DNA from: an uncultured Bacteriovoracaceae bacterium
GTDB lineage: Bacteria > Bdellovibrionota > Bacteriovoracia > Bacteriovoracales > Bacteriovoracaceae
DNA: 64,000 nt
Direction: 5' to 3'
Assembly (NCBI GenBank): GCA_937931205.1
Contig: CALHBF010000018.1
Coordinates: forward strand, 1 to 64,000
Shown: positions 32,958 through 41,951 of the stretch, piece by piece
Numbering within the stretch: the first letter of the stretch is position 1
How the letters are laid out: every line of letters begins with the position of its first letter
Notes under the pieces: model-generated
What the model was told of the DNA's origin: nothing
Database searches by the model: none
What the model saw: the letters and a program-made list of their open reading frames with translations, nothing else
Translations under genes and position numbers: made by a program

Positions 32958-34122
32958 TGTTTTCTGTTGGAAAGTTTATATCAAATTCTGTCTGACCATT
33001 CTGAGAGAAAATTTGAATTCTGCCATTATGAGCTGACACAATATCTTTAACGAGTGCTAGCCCAAGACCTCTAATACCACCTTCTTTCTTTGTTGTGAAA
33101 TTGTGTTTGAAGGCCTGTCGAATGGCCTGCGGTGACATATAGCTGTTAGAATTTGTGATCTGTATGTTTACCTCTTTGCTGTTGTTGAATCCTGTAAACT
33201 TGATCCAAGGCCGTGAATTACTTTGGTATCCTATGGCCTCAATCGCATTGAGTGTAATGTTTTTATAAAGGTGATAAACAAGGTTTTTTTCTCCATAGAA
33301 AATTGTTTCCTCACCCTCAAAGAGCAAAGTGATATTTAAGGATTGGGTGTAGTCCCAAAATTCTTCATGGATTTGATGGTATATCTCTTTAAGATTAAAA
33401 CTTGAAAATTTTCTGCTTAAGGAATCAGGTTTAAAAATAAGGATTTCGATACTTTCTATGAGGCCAAGAGATCGGGCCATATCGTGATGAATGCTGACTG
33501 TTGTTGGATTTTTTACATCAAGAGTTCGACTAAAAGAGCGCATGAGTGGAGCTTTTAATTCGTGAATAAGAAAAGAGCTTTGTTTACCAATAAGAGCATA
33601 TTTTTCATTTAATTCATTAATCGTATCGCGGTATCTGGTAACGAACAGGTAGATAAAGGCTGAAATAAATTGAAACATGAAGGCCAGAGAGGCAAAGACC
33701 AGTTTAAATGGATGCCCAGTGATGAGTACCTTAGGCTGCTGGGTCAGGTAGTGCCCTAACATACAAAGAATAAAACCAATTATCTGAATGATAAAATATC
33801 TCTTGATAGTCGTGCGTGAAACAATACTGACCACAATAAATGACTGCATAAAGGCAAAAGAGTAGGAAGGTCCGATAGAAATCATTCCATAGAAAGAATG
33901 GAGGAAGAGGGTAAGGGAGAGCAAGTCATAGAATATAGGACTGAAGCGCATATTCTTAAAAGCCTGATGACCCAAGTAGATTAAAATGAAGATAGTAATT
34001 GGCCTGAAGATGAAATAGTGCCAGGCTATTTGAAAATGCTGAATATAGAGATCAAAAATACATGCCAATGCAATGGCGGTGGCCAAGACATAGGTGGCAT
34101 TTCGATAGAGTCTGATTTCCAT
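32929..34122 (-). CDS. Membrane sensor histidine kinase
   Basis: This 397-residue protein has about six hydrophobic segments in residues 1-175 with short loops, so it probably senses through the membrane. The phospho-acceptor His187 is in LIHELKAPL. The ATPase domain has N-box NITLNAIEAIGY and G-box GGIRGLGLALVKDI. The start at 34122 is supported by AAGGGAATCC upstream; an in-frame codon at 34143 is less likely. The likely partner is the OmpR-type regulator at 31969-32637. Confidence 0.88.
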   Translation of the reverse strand: MEIRLYRNATYVLATAIALACIFDLYIQHFQIAWHYFIFRPITIFILIYLGHQAFKNMRFSPIFYDLLSLTLFLHSFYGMISIGPSYSFAFMQSFIVVSIVSRTTIKRYFIIQIIGFILCMLGHYLTQQPKVLITGHPFKLVFASLAFMFQFISAFIYLFVTRYRDTINELNEKYALIGKQSSFLIHELKAPLMRSFSRTLDVKNPTTVSIHHDMARSLGLIESIEILIFKPDSLSRKFSSFNLKEIYHQIHEEFWDYTQSLNITLLFEGEETIFYGEKNLVYHLYKNITLNAIEAIGYQSNSRPWIKFTGFNNSKEVNIQITNSNSYMSPQAIRQAFKHNFTTKKEGGIRGLGLALVKDIVSAHNGRIQIFSQNGQTEFDINFPTENNGIENGRTR

Positions 34123-34177
34123 GTGGATTCCCTTCAAAAGCATTTAAATAATCATATTTAAGTGTTATTGAATAATA

Positions 34178-35107
34178 ATGAAGGAAAAAAAGCATTTAAA
34201 AAATAAATCAGTCGTTCTCCCTAAAAAAGTAGCGATTGATCCAGATGAAACCCCGGCCTTTAACTGGTTCCCTGGCCACATGATGAAGGCCTTAAGGGAT
34301 ATTAAGGCCAAAGTGGGGATGGTGGATCTGGTGGTGGAGATTCGCGATGCGCGTGTTCCGCTGACTTCGGGAAATGCCACCTTGGATGCTGCTATCGGTG
34401 GGAAAAGCCGTCTCACTCTTCTTAATAAGGCCAATCTGGCCGATCCTGAGCTTAATGAACAATGGGCCAAGTGGTTTGAGGCCAGAGGTGAACATTTTCT
34501 CTTTATCAATTGCCTAGAGAGATCATCTTTAAAGCAAGTTCTCACCAAATCTAAAAGCATTATTGAGGCCAAGAGAAAACAAACTGGCGGAGCTGATCTT
34601 GCTGACAAAGAGAAATACCGCTTTATGGTGATAGGTTTACCAAATACTGGTAAATCAACATTCATTAACTCCGTTGCCAATAGAAATGCTGCTAAAGTGG
34701 CCAATAAGCCTGGACAGACTCAAGTGCAGCAATGGGTAAAAGTTGATGAGGAAATGGACTTATTGGATACTCCAGGAGTCATGCCCGCTCAACTGGAAAA
34801 AGAGGATTATAAGATTTGGCTTAGTATTGTGAATGCTATTCCTGACCATGTGGTGGGAGAAGAGATGCCGGCCTGTTATCTTATCAATGCCCTTTTGAAG
34901 AAAAAAGTTCCTGAGTTTGCCGAACGTTTTAAATTTGAGTCTTGGGATCACGATATCGAAAGTGCTATTGCTCAAATTGCCAAAGTGAGGGGCTGCATCA
35001 AGCAAAAAGGTCTCCCTGATTACGAGCGAGTCTTCAAACTTGTGCTGATGGATTTCAGAGAGGGGCTTCTTGGGCGTTTGACGCTGGAGAGTCCTCCAAA
35101 TATTTAA
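34178..35107 (+). CDS. rbgA: Ribosome biogenesis GTPase RbgA (YlqF)
   Basis: This 309-residue circularly permuted GTPase needed for late 50S assembly begins with NWFPGHMMKALRDI, typical of YlqF. The G4-type motif (about residues 83-86) comes before G1 (GLPNTGKST, from 153) and G3 (DTPGVM). The G4 motif reads NKAN where NKxD is expected, so the guanine-specifying Asp is Asn here. The C-terminal helical domain is present. TATTGA lies 6 bases before the ATG and no Shine-Dalgarno is obvious. Confidence 0.92.
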   Translation: MKEKKHLKNKSVVLPKKVAIDPDETPAFNWFPGHMMKALRDIKAKVGMVDLVVEIRDARVPLTSGNATLDAAIGGKSRLTLLNKANLADPELNEQWAKWFEARGEHFLFINCLERSSLKQVLTKSKSIIEAKRKQTGGADLADKEKYRFMVIGLPNTGKSTFINSVANRNAAKVANKPGQTQVQQWVKVDEEMDLLDTPGVMPAQLEKEDYKIWLSIVNAIPDHVVGEEMPACYLINALLKKKVPEFAERFKFESWDHDIESAIAQIAKVRGCIKQKGLPDYERVFKLVLMDFREGLLGRLTLESPPNI

Positions 35108-35180
35108 GCACACTGATCATTGACCTCAAGCATGGCTTTAGCGAAAATTAAAGCTCTTTAAATTTAGCTGGAGGTCAGTG

Positions 35181-36293
35181 ATGAAATTCCATAGTCTCTT
35201 CTTTATCCTCGCTCTAACACATTCAACTCATTCATTTGCTAAAGACAAAAATTATACCTCCGAAAATCAGAACTTCTTTCACGAGATTTTTGTGACTCGC
35301 TCAGATGTCATTTGGGGCTTTGATTTCCTGCCTGATAATCGAATCATTTTCACTGAGCGTGGTGGGAAAATGGCCATTTTTGATCCGGCCACCAAGAAGG
35401 TGACTGAGTTGTCTGGAGTTCCTAAGGTTCATGCTCATGGACAAGGAGGGCTACTGGATGTGCGAGTTCATCCTACCAATGGATTGATTTATTTTACGTA
35501 TTCAGAACCGATAAAAGGGGATGTTTCAACTACCGCCTGGGCAAGTGCCACTTTAACTGGTGATAAGCTCACCTCTGTAAAAAAACTTTTTTCTGCTCAT
35601 CAGCCTAATGACAATGAAATCCATTATGGTTCTCGTATTGAGTTTGATGGTAAGGGGCACATCTTTATCACAGTGGGTGACCGTAACGAGCGTCATCATG
35701 CTCAAGACTTAAAGTTCCATCAAGGTAAGGTTCTCCGTTTTAAAGAAGATGGTTCCGTTCCTAGTGATAATCCCTTTGTTGGAGTTAAAGATGCTAAGCC
35801 TGAAATCTGGAGCTATGGACATCGAAATCCGCAAGGACTTGTGATTCATTCAGAGTCAGGTGAGCTATGGGAAGCCGAATTTGGTCCACGCGGTGGTGAT
35901 GAAGTGAATTTCATTGTTCCTGGAAAAAATTATGGCTGGCCAGTTGTGACTTTTGGAAAAGAATACTGGGGACCTAAAATTGGAGAAGGAGTAAAGAAAG
36001 CGGGAATGGTAGATCCTATCGCTCATTGGGTTCCTTCAATTTCTCCTTCGGCGATGGCCTTTTATCAGGGTGAAACATTTCCTAAGTGGAAGGGAAATCT
36101 CTTTCTTGCCACTTTGAGTTCGACTCATATTCACCGAATTGTTCTTGATGGTAAAAAGGTTGTCAAAGAAGAAGAACTTCTTAAAGATCTAGATTATCGA
36201 TTTAGAAATATTCGCTCTAATAAAGATGGATTCCTTTATTATTCTACTGATGAAGGAAAATTAGGACGAATTGTTCCGGTGAAATCTCTTTAA
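35181..36293 (+). CDS. PQQ-dependent aldose sugar dehydrogenase (YliI-like), exported
   Basis: This 370-residue protein has a signal peptide (to about HSFA-K) and a six-bladed beta-propeller of the glucose/sorbosone dehydrogenase family. Recognisable blocks are HGQGGLLDVRVHP, HYGSRIEFDGKGHIFITVGDR, IWSYGHRNPQGL and ELWEAEFGPRGGDEVN, which include the catalytic His and PQQ/calcium-binding residues of the E. coli YliI (Asd) type. It would oxidise aldose sugars in the periplasm. The ATG at 35181 follows GGAGGTCA. It ends at a shared terminator. Confidence 0.9.
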   Translation: MKFHSLFFILALTHSTHSFAKDKNYTSENQNFFHEIFVTRSDVIWGFDFLPDNRIIFTERGGKMAIFDPATKKVTELSGVPKVHAHGQGGLLDVRVHPTNGLIYFTYSEPIKGDVSTTAWASATLTGDKLTSVKKLFSAHQPNDNEIHYGSRIEFDGKGHIFITVGDRNERHHAQDLKFHQGKVLRFKEDGSVPSDNPFVGVKDAKPEIWSYGHRNPQGLVIHSESGELWEAEFGPRGGDEVNFIVPGKNYGWPVVTFGKEYWGPKIGEGVKKAGMVDPIAHWVPSISPSAMAFYQGETFPKWKGNLFLATLSSTHIHRIVLDGKKVVKEEELLKDLDYRFRNIRSNKDGFLYYSTDEGKLGRIVPVKSL

Positions 36294-36300
36294 AATAAAA

Positions 36301-36321
36301 AAGGCCCCTTTAAGGGGCCTT
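36301..36321. terminator. Bidirectional terminator
   Basis: AAGGCCCCTT-T-AAGGGGCCTT is a perfect 10-bp stem preceded by an A-run, between convergent genes ending at 36293 and 36334. Confidence 0.88.
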
Positions 36322-36333
36322 CGCTTTGGAAAA

Positions 36334-37011
36334 TTACATAGCTTGAATAGTACCGTCACCACCAACGAAGATAGTGATGTTGTTTCTTTCTTCTTTAACC
36401 ATTGTTGAAACGATATAGCTAAGTTCAAGAGTTGCGCCAGCAACTGGCTCTTCATCGCTTCCTAGGTTCGTAAGGCCTACGAGTTTAACTTTCGCATCAA
36501 AATTATATCCCCAAGCAACACTAACTTTCTCTGGAACAATCTGAGTGTTGGCAAGATATGAGCCCTTGCCTTGGAATTGTCCGCCGTAACTTGTATTTAC
36601 GTTGTAGATGAAGTTCACCACTTCTGCGCCATAGCCGTTCTTATATGAGACCTGGAACTTAACTGATTTGGGGATTTTCCAGTTAGCAAGTTTTGTAGCT
36701 GTAATTCTGTCGCCAAACTCTGTTTCCAGAGGAAGAACAGAAATCGGTGCATACTGAGTGTTGATGACTGGTTTTCCGGCCTTAACGATCTCGTAAATAT
36801 CCTTACCAAAAGCGATGAGGTCTTTAATCACAGAAATAACTTCACCCACTTCTGTGCGAGTTGGAAATTCTATGTTTGTTTTCGTAGGGGCATCGCTCTC
36901 ATCAAGAACTTGAATAGAGACTTCAGAAATTTGGTAGTACGGGTCAATGCTTTGAGCTTTAACTGGTAGTGTAGTTATTGCGAAAGCAAATAATAGAGCT
37001 AATTTTCCCAT
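36334..37011 (-). CDS. Exported protein of unknown function
   Basis: This 225-residue protein has a signal peptide (MGKLALLFAFAITTLPVKA). The mature part is beta-rich without Cys; a segment around residues 55-75 (EVISVIKDLIAFGKDIYEIV) is an amphipathic helix. The ATG at 37011 follows AGGGAG; a TTG one codon earlier is not needed. Antigen- or adhesin-like, but no family recognised. Confidence 0.6.
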   Translation of the reverse strand: MGKLALLFAFAITTLPVKAQSIDPYYQISEVSIQVLDESDAPTKTNIEFPTRTEVGEVISVIKDLIAFGKDIYEIVKAGKPVINTQYAPISVLPLETEFGDRITATKLANWKIPKSVKFQVSYKNGYGAEVVNFIYNVNTSYGGQFQGKGSYLANTQIVPEKVSVAWGYNFDAKVKLVGLTNLGSDEEPVAGATLELSYIVSTMVKEERNNITIFVGGDGTIQAM

Positions 37012-37098
37012 CAAACACTCCCTGTTAATCGAGGAAATAAGTAATATTTTCTCTAAGGGCTTCCAGATGGGCCAGAAAAAAATATCCCAAATTGTCAG

Positions 37099-37995
37099 TT
37101 ATTCTTCTTCAATGGCATCTATGACATCACCGGCCTGCCAATAGGGTGCGTCTTGGATGAGTCCATTAAGCAGCAGTTCAAGTTTCTTCTCTGCTTCAAA
37201 ACGACGCTCAAAATCACTAACTCCATTGGCCGTTTCACGCCAATGAGGATCGGTATGCAGTCTTGAACGAAGTGCGCTCAAGAATAAATCGGTCCATGTC
37301 GGTGGGCTAAAGGTGAAGTTAAGGGCAAGAGCGTCACCCTCCGCTTCGGTCTGATGCCACACTCCCCTTGGGACAAAAAGCAGTGACCCAGGTTTCAATT
37401 CAAAAGAAACCGTTTCATCCGGCATTTCTGTGGGCATTTCGTCTTCAAGGTAGCCCATGAGTTCAGGATCGATGGGCTGGCCAATCGTGTGCCTTACTGT
37501 AGGGTTTATGACTGATCTATTAGGGGCCAGAGTCCATTTTTTCGTTCCGTGAATCTGGAGAACCAAGTTGATGTTTTGATCAAAGTGAGGCGCAGTCCCT
37601 TTTCCATCAGGAGTTGCATAAATAATGCTTCTGGCATGAGTTAAGCGAGAAAGGCCTAGTTCTTTTCTAAGAGCATCTACCCAGCTTTGGAGTTTGGGAG
37701 AGTGAAGATTGGCATTATTAAAAAGAAGACCCATACCATTCTTGAAAAGCTTTAGTGCATCCTTGGAGGTGGTTTCTACTGAGCTTATCTCATCACGAAC
37801 GTCTGGAAGATGTGCAGAAATAACCGCAGGCCAGGATTTTAAGAGAGAATCAAGGGATTCAAGCATTGGAAGATTTCTTAACTCCGAGAGCTCATCTGGC
37901 CCATGATGGATGACAAAGGGCTGATTGATTTCATAGAGAGAAAGAAATTCAGTGATATCTAAAGGATGAAGAATTTTTGTTAAATAATGACCCAT
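37099..37995 (-). CDS. JmjC/cupin 2-oxoglutarate dioxygenase (RoxA/YcfD-like)
   Basis: This 298-residue protein has a double-stranded beta-helix with the iron-binding triad of JmjC oxygenases: HFD in APHFDQNINLVLQIHG and the distal His in FVPRGVWHQTE. KKWTLAP provides the co-substrate Lys region. Bacterial members such as YcfD hydroxylate ribosomal protein Arg; this protein is somewhat shorter and the substrate is unknown. The start has TGT-TAAAAT 5 bases upstream and no Shine-Dalgarno. Confidence 0.82.
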   Translation of the reverse strand: MGHYLTKILHPLDITEFLSLYEINQPFVIHHGPDELSELRNLPMLESLDSLLKSWPAVISAHLPDVRDEISSVETTSKDALKLFKNGMGLLFNNANLHSPKLQSWVDALRKELGLSRLTHARSIIYATPDGKGTAPHFDQNINLVLQIHGTKKWTLAPNRSVINPTVRHTIGQPIDPELMGYLEDEMPTEMPDETVSFELKPGSLLFVPRGVWHQTEAEGDALALNFTFSPPTWTDLFLSALRSRLHTDPHWRETANGVSDFERRFEAEKKLELLLNGLIQDAPYWQAGDVIDAIEEE

Positions 37996-38081
37996 GGTCT
38001 ATTTTAACAATAAGTGCCCAAACTTGTCTAATTGAGAACTCATGCCCAAACTTTGAAGTTTGAGCATGAAGGCTTTCGCTA

Positions 38082-38366
38082 TTAACGAAATTTAGAAAAT
38101 CTGTTGTTCTCTTTCGGCTCCATTGGCTTCGCCTCATTAACCGTTAGAGTACGACCTTCGAATTCAGTGCCGTGCAAAGATGAAATGGCATCTTTCGCGT
38201 CTTGTGAAGAAGACATTTCAACAAAAGCAAAACCTTTGCTGCGACCAGTGTCGCGGTCTGTGATGATTTTGGCAGAGCTTACATCACCATATTTTTCAAA
38301 CTTGGCCTGAAGATCATTGTTAGTAACTGAGAAACTAAGGTTCCCTACATAAATTTTTTGGCTCAA
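38082..38366 (-). CDS. RRM-type RNA-binding protein
   Basis: This 94-residue single RNA-recognition motif has RNP2 KIYVGNLSF and RNP1 KGFAFVEM, with a short basic tail. Cyanobacterial Rbp proteins and their proteobacterial relatives have this layout and often respond to cold. The start is a TTG at 38366, placed by AGGAGG 8 bases upstream; no ATG or GTG is available in frame. The basic C-terminus (ENNRFSKFR) may help RNA contact. Confidence 0.9.
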   Translation of the reverse strand: MSQKIYVGNLSFSVTNNDLQAKFEKYGDVSSAKIITDRDTGRSKGFAFVEMSSSQDAKDAISSLHGTEFEGRTLTVNEAKPMEPKENNRFSKFR

Positions 38367-38629
38367 AAATAGCCTCCTAAAAAAGAATCACATTGATGTG
38401 ATTCTGGATAAATTATTTTTTTTTTAATCTGAAATGGTAACTAGCGGGCGGGGATAGCTAAGAACAGATAGTGCGACTATACAGTAAACTTTTATAAATG
38501 ATATAGTTAATTTGATTTTCTTTTTATCCATGTATAACTTCAGCAAGTTGCCTTCCATTTCGGTCTCAAGTTTGCACATTCACCTTACTCTCATAAATGG
38601 CATATGTTCATGAGGGACTAGGAGTGATT

Positions 38630-40126
38630 ATGACATCAAATTCAATCTGGATTGATAAAGAACCGGTGCCCCGCTTTCCTCAGCTTACTGAAGATAAAGA
38701 GTTTGATGTAGTCATTATAGGTGGAGGTATCACGGGTATAACTGCTGCTCAGCTTTTATCTGCTTACGGATTTAAAGTGGCCGTTTTAGAAGCAGGGCTC
38801 ATCGCTCAGAGCAATACAGGAAGAAGTACAGGTAACCTTTATGTCATGGTTGATTCCCTTCTTTCGGATTTGCTCAACAAATATTCTTATGATGAACTTC
38901 GAAAAGTTTTTGATTCGCGATTAAAGGCAAAAAATCTCATCGAAGAAAATATAAAAAAATTTGATATTCAATGTGATTATCGCGAGGTCGACTGGGTTCG
39001 TTTTTCCATGTCTGCTGAAATGGATCATTTGATCTATGATGAATTTGAAACTTTCAAAGAACTTGGGTTCTTCCCTGAGGTAATGCGAAGTACAGATGAG
39101 CGGATTTCAAGTCTAGGGGGAAGAGTTGGAGTTAAAGTTGCTGGGCAAGCACAATTTAATCCTTATCTATATGTTACTCAGTTAGCAGAAAAGATTTCTT
39201 CAAAATGTTCAATTTTTGAAAACAGTCGTGTGACTGATTTTCACAAAGAAGACAATCAGTGGATTGTTAAAACAAATCAGGCCAGAATTTATGCCAAACA
39301 TCTTATTGAAGGGACCCATACTCCGATTGGCTTTTCTCTCCTTCAAACCTTACTAGGTCCTTATCGTGAATATGCCTTTGCTTCATCCTATGAAGGGCAA
39401 TTTGATCCAGGGATATATTGGGGGCATTTAAAGAAAGATGAAGTCATTTCATTCAGAAATTATTTTAAGGATGATAAGCAGTTTGTTCTTTTTGTAGGCG
39501 GGGACTACAAAGTGGGACAAGGAGACGGCATTGATAGTCTTAAAAAAATTAAAGCATTGGCCAGTGAGTTGGATTTAAAGATCGATGAGCGCTATCAATG
39601 GGGAGGGCAGCACTATCGTTCTGCTGATCTGCTTCCTTATATCGGCCAAAAAGATGGGCAGGATACGTATGTTGCTACAGGCTTCTCTACCAACGGACTT
39701 ATTTATGGAACTTTGGCGGCCCAGATTATCAGTGATCAGATTGCTGGTATGGAAAATAAATTTTCTCAATTATTCTCGCCTAAAAGAATAACCCCCGTTA
39801 AGTCGATGAAGAGTTTTATCTCCGAGAATGTGAATGTGGTTAAGCAGTATGTGGTTGATTATCTCAGCAGTAGTCATGATGAGAATTTAAGGCCCGGTGA
39901 AGGAAAGATTATTGATATAAAAGGTCATAAAATTGCTGCCTGTAAAAACTCAAATGACGAACTATTTGTCTGCTCTGCTGTATGCCCTCATTTAGGCTGT
40001 GTTGTTCACTGGAATAAAGCGGAGAGTTCATGGGATTGCCCTTGCCATGGAAGCCGATTTAATTTCGAGGGCGAGGTTATAGAAGGGCCAAGTTTACATC
40101 CTTTGGACAGACTTGAAGGAGATTAG
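38630..40126 (+). CDS. FAD-dependent oxidoreductase with C-terminal Rieske domain
   Basis: This 498-residue protein has an N-terminal DAO-type FAD domain ([17 protein letters not shown]) and a C-terminal Rieske [2Fe-2S] domain with CPHLGC and CPCHGS. This domain pairing is known in Gram-positive and other bacteria as YhfW-like or DAO-Rieske proteins; the substrate is not established. The ATG at 38630 follows AGGAG; an in-frame ATG at 38597 has no ribosome site. The DUF421 gene starts 13 bases after its stop, so they form an operon. Confidence 0.85.
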   Translation: MTSNSIWIDKEPVPRFPQLTEDKEFDVVIIGGGITGITAAQLLSAYGFKVAVLEAGLIAQSNTGRSTGNLYVMVDSLLSDLLNKYSYDELRKVFDSRLKAKNLIEENIKKFDIQCDYREVDWVRFSMSAEMDHLIYDEFETFKELGFFPEVMRSTDERISSLGGRVGVKVAGQAQFNPYLYVTQLAEKISSKCSIFENSRVTDFHKEDNQWIVKTNQARIYAKHLIEGTHTPIGFSLLQTLLGPYREYAFASSYEGQFDPGIYWGHLKKDEVISFRNYFKDDKQFVLFVGGDYKVGQGDGIDSLKKIKALASELDLKIDERYQWGGQHYRSADLLPYIGQKDGQDTYVATGFSTNGLIYGTLAAQIISDQIAGMENKFSQLFSPKRITPVKSMKSFISENVNVVKQYVVDYLSSSHDENLRPGEGKIIDIKGHKIAACKNSNDELFVCSAVCPHLGCVVHWNKAESSWDCPCHGSRFNFEGEVIEGPSLHPLDRLEGD

Positions 40127-40139
40127 GAGGAGGATCTTT

Positions 40140-40616
40140 ATGTGGGACTTAAAGCTTCCTTGGTATGAAGTAGTTTTCCGAGCATTTCTCATTTTTAGTT
40201 TTCTTTTTATTATTTTAAGAGTTCTAGGGAAGAAGCATTTTAGTGAAATGACTCCTTTCGATTTCATCGTCTTTTTATTCATCAGTGAAGCCGTTCAAAA
40301 TGCGATGATTGAGGATGACAAGGGAATTCCTGCTGCCCTTATTTCCGTATCAACCCTTGTGATTCTGAATGCCATGTTGAGCAAACTTAGTTTTCGTTCC
40401 AAGAAGGCAGAAAAAATGATTGAAGGTAATCCGAAGGAACTTATAAAAAATGGGAAAGTGAATAAATCAATACTTAAAGAAGAGGCCATTACAGATCGAG
40501 AACTTTATCAGGCCCTTCGTATGCAAGGGGTTTTGAGTGTGGAAGAAGTTAAGCTTGCGATGCTTGAGACTAATGGCTCCATATCAGTCATCAAGAAGGA
40601 TGAGAGCTTTCATTAG
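40140..40616 (+). CDS. DUF421 (YetF-like) membrane protein
   Basis: This 158-residue protein has three hydrophobic segments in the first 85 residues (including FRAFLIFSFLFIILRVLGKK) and a soluble C-terminal domain with NPKELIKNGKVN, RELYQALRMQGV and LETNGSISVIKK, the pattern of YetF/YkjA/YdfS-type DUF421 proteins. Function unclear; Bacillus homologues relate to spore or envelope properties. AGGAGGAGG precedes the ATG. The 3' end overlaps the convergent DUF1989 gene by 26 bases. Confidence 0.85.
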   Translation: MWDLKLPWYEVVFRAFLIFSFLFIILRVLGKKHFSEMTPFDFIVFLFISEAVQNAMIEDDKGIPAALISVSTLVILNAMLSKLSFRSKKAEKMIEGNPKELIKNGKVNKSILKEEAITDRELYQALRMQGVLSVEEVKLAMLETNGSISVIKKDESFH

Positions 40617-41193
40617 CAGTTACGATTTCATAACCGATGGGTTTGAACGATCCGTTATTAGATTGAAGTGCCGAGCAGGCCGTAAGCCCTACAAGCAAAT
40701 CACCCAATGCTTCTATAACAATATAGTCTCCTGCTCGGGATTTAGGTGGCGCAACAGTGAGATGTCCCTTTTGGTCAATAACAACATTCATAAAGATATT
40801 GAAGGTTGAAGGTAGAGCATTCAGTTCAATTCCTAAGTCTTTTAGATTCTGCAGAAGATTTCCTTCACAGCCATGATGAGGATTGTGATCTTGATAAATG
40901 ATTTTGAAAGTATCTTTTGAGCATGGAGTAAGAAGAAAATCATGACGCCCGACTTTATCTTCAATGATTTTTACCATTGGCCTGCTTTTGCTTGAGTAGA
41001 GAGTATCGCCATTCGCTACAAAGATCTTCGAAAGATAATCCAATGTTCTTCCACTGCTTAAATAGTCTTCAATATCGTCTTTAAAAAAACAAAAAAAGTC
41101 TGAAACTTGTTCTCCATGGATATCTGTAATTTTGAGGCGCTCACCTTTCTTTAATTCAAAACTTGCACCATGGCGAGGAGGAATGATTTTCAT
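40591..41193 (-). CDS. DUF1989 (urea carboxylase-associated type) protein
   Basis: This 200-residue soluble protein of the DUF1989 family is often encoded next to urea carboxylase or amino-acid modifying enzymes. Visible blocks are FELKKGERLKITDIHGEQVSDFF, HHGCEGNLLQNL and FNIFMNVVIDQKGHL, with His/Cys/Glu that could bind a metal. It is coupled (ATGA overlap) to the YqcI/YcgG gene upstream. The pair may carry out an N-oxygenation-linked step; this is inference. Confidence 0.78.
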   Translation of the reverse strand: MKIIPPRHGASFELKKGERLKITDIHGEQVSDFFCFFKDDIEDYLSSGRTLDYLSKIFVANGDTLYSSKSRPMVKIIEDKVGRHDFLLTPCSKDTFKIIYQDHNPHHGCEGNLLQNLKDLGIELNALPSTFNIFMNVVIDQKGHLTVAPPKSRAGDYIVIEALGDLLVGLTACSALQSNNGSFKPIGYEIVTANESSHPS

Positions 41194-41837
41194 AAGAACC
41201 TCTGTGAAAATAGGGGTAAATCTTCTGCAAAAGTATGTGCCCTTCCTGTGTATTGATATACTTCTGATTTATCGCCAAAGTCACTGAGCATAGGGTTAGT
41301 AAATCCCTGAAGCAATTGATCTTTCTTGCGAATAATGTCGCGAATCTTAATAAATAGACCATTGGTGCGAAGATTTTCAAACTGCTGATGAGGGTTAAAA
41401 ACAATGGCCGGAAATGAGAACTGCCTGCTCCAGCGAGGACTTCTTGGGTGAAGTGCAAGGATAAAGAAAGCTTCCTCCATTAGACTAAAACTAAAGTTGT
41501 CAGATTGTGGATCAGCATCGACTCGATCATCGTGAAGATGAAGAACCTTATCAAGGTGATTAATCGTTATCAGAAAGTTCCAGAATTTCTCTTCAAATCG
41601 CTCAAAGGAGTAATACTCAGCATTTTCAATAATAAGAACAAAACTGTGAAGAGTATCAGGACAAGAATGATAATGATCGATAAACTGATAAATGTTCTTT
41701 TGAAACTGAATGATATTTTTTTCGCTTTCTATATCCTGGAGAGTTAAGGTTTTCAGATAACCTATCCGTGATACTGTTTTGGCCATGATACAGGGAAAAT
41801 TTGTTTGATTGATAAATTTTATCAATTCAGACTTCAT
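41190..41837 (-). CDS. YqcI/YcgG-family protein (possible heme-dependent N-oxygenase)
   Basis: This 215-residue soluble protein has the family's blocks FPCIMAKT, HPRSPRWSRQFSFPAIVFNPHQQFE, IRKKDQLLQGFTNPMLSDFG and SEVYQYTGR. The family contains the heme-dependent guanidine N-oxygenases GntA (guanitoxin) and RohS (azomycin pathway). The stop overlaps the DUF1989 start, so they form one operon. Whether this member hydroxylates arginine or a derivative cannot be told from sequence. Confidence 0.82.
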   Translation of the reverse strand: MKSELIKFINQTNFPCIMAKTVSRIGYLKTLTLQDIESEKNIIQFQKNIYQFIDHYHSCPDTLHSFVLIIENAEYYSFERFEEKFWNFLITINHLDKVLHLHDDRVDADPQSDNFSFSLMEEAFFILALHPRSPRWSRQFSFPAIVFNPHQQFENLRTNGLFIKIRDIIRKKDQLLQGFTNPMLSDFGDKSEVYQYTGRAHTFAEDLPLFSQRFL

Positions 41838-41911
41838 CCTACCTCCCGTTTATGGAAAGTCCTTATAGATAGAACTTTACGAGGGTGGATCAGCTTCGTG
41901 GATTAAATTAA

Positions 41912-41949
41912 AACTGAAGATGAGAATGCACTTATTCTCATCTTCAGTT
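41912..41949 (-). terminator. Terminator of the M48 protease gene
   Basis: A perfect 16-bp stem (41912-41927 with 41934-41949, loop GCACTT) begins 3 bases after the M48 stop codon. On the minus strand it runs into TTTTAATTTAAT. Confidence 0.85.
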
Positions 41950-41951
41950 AT

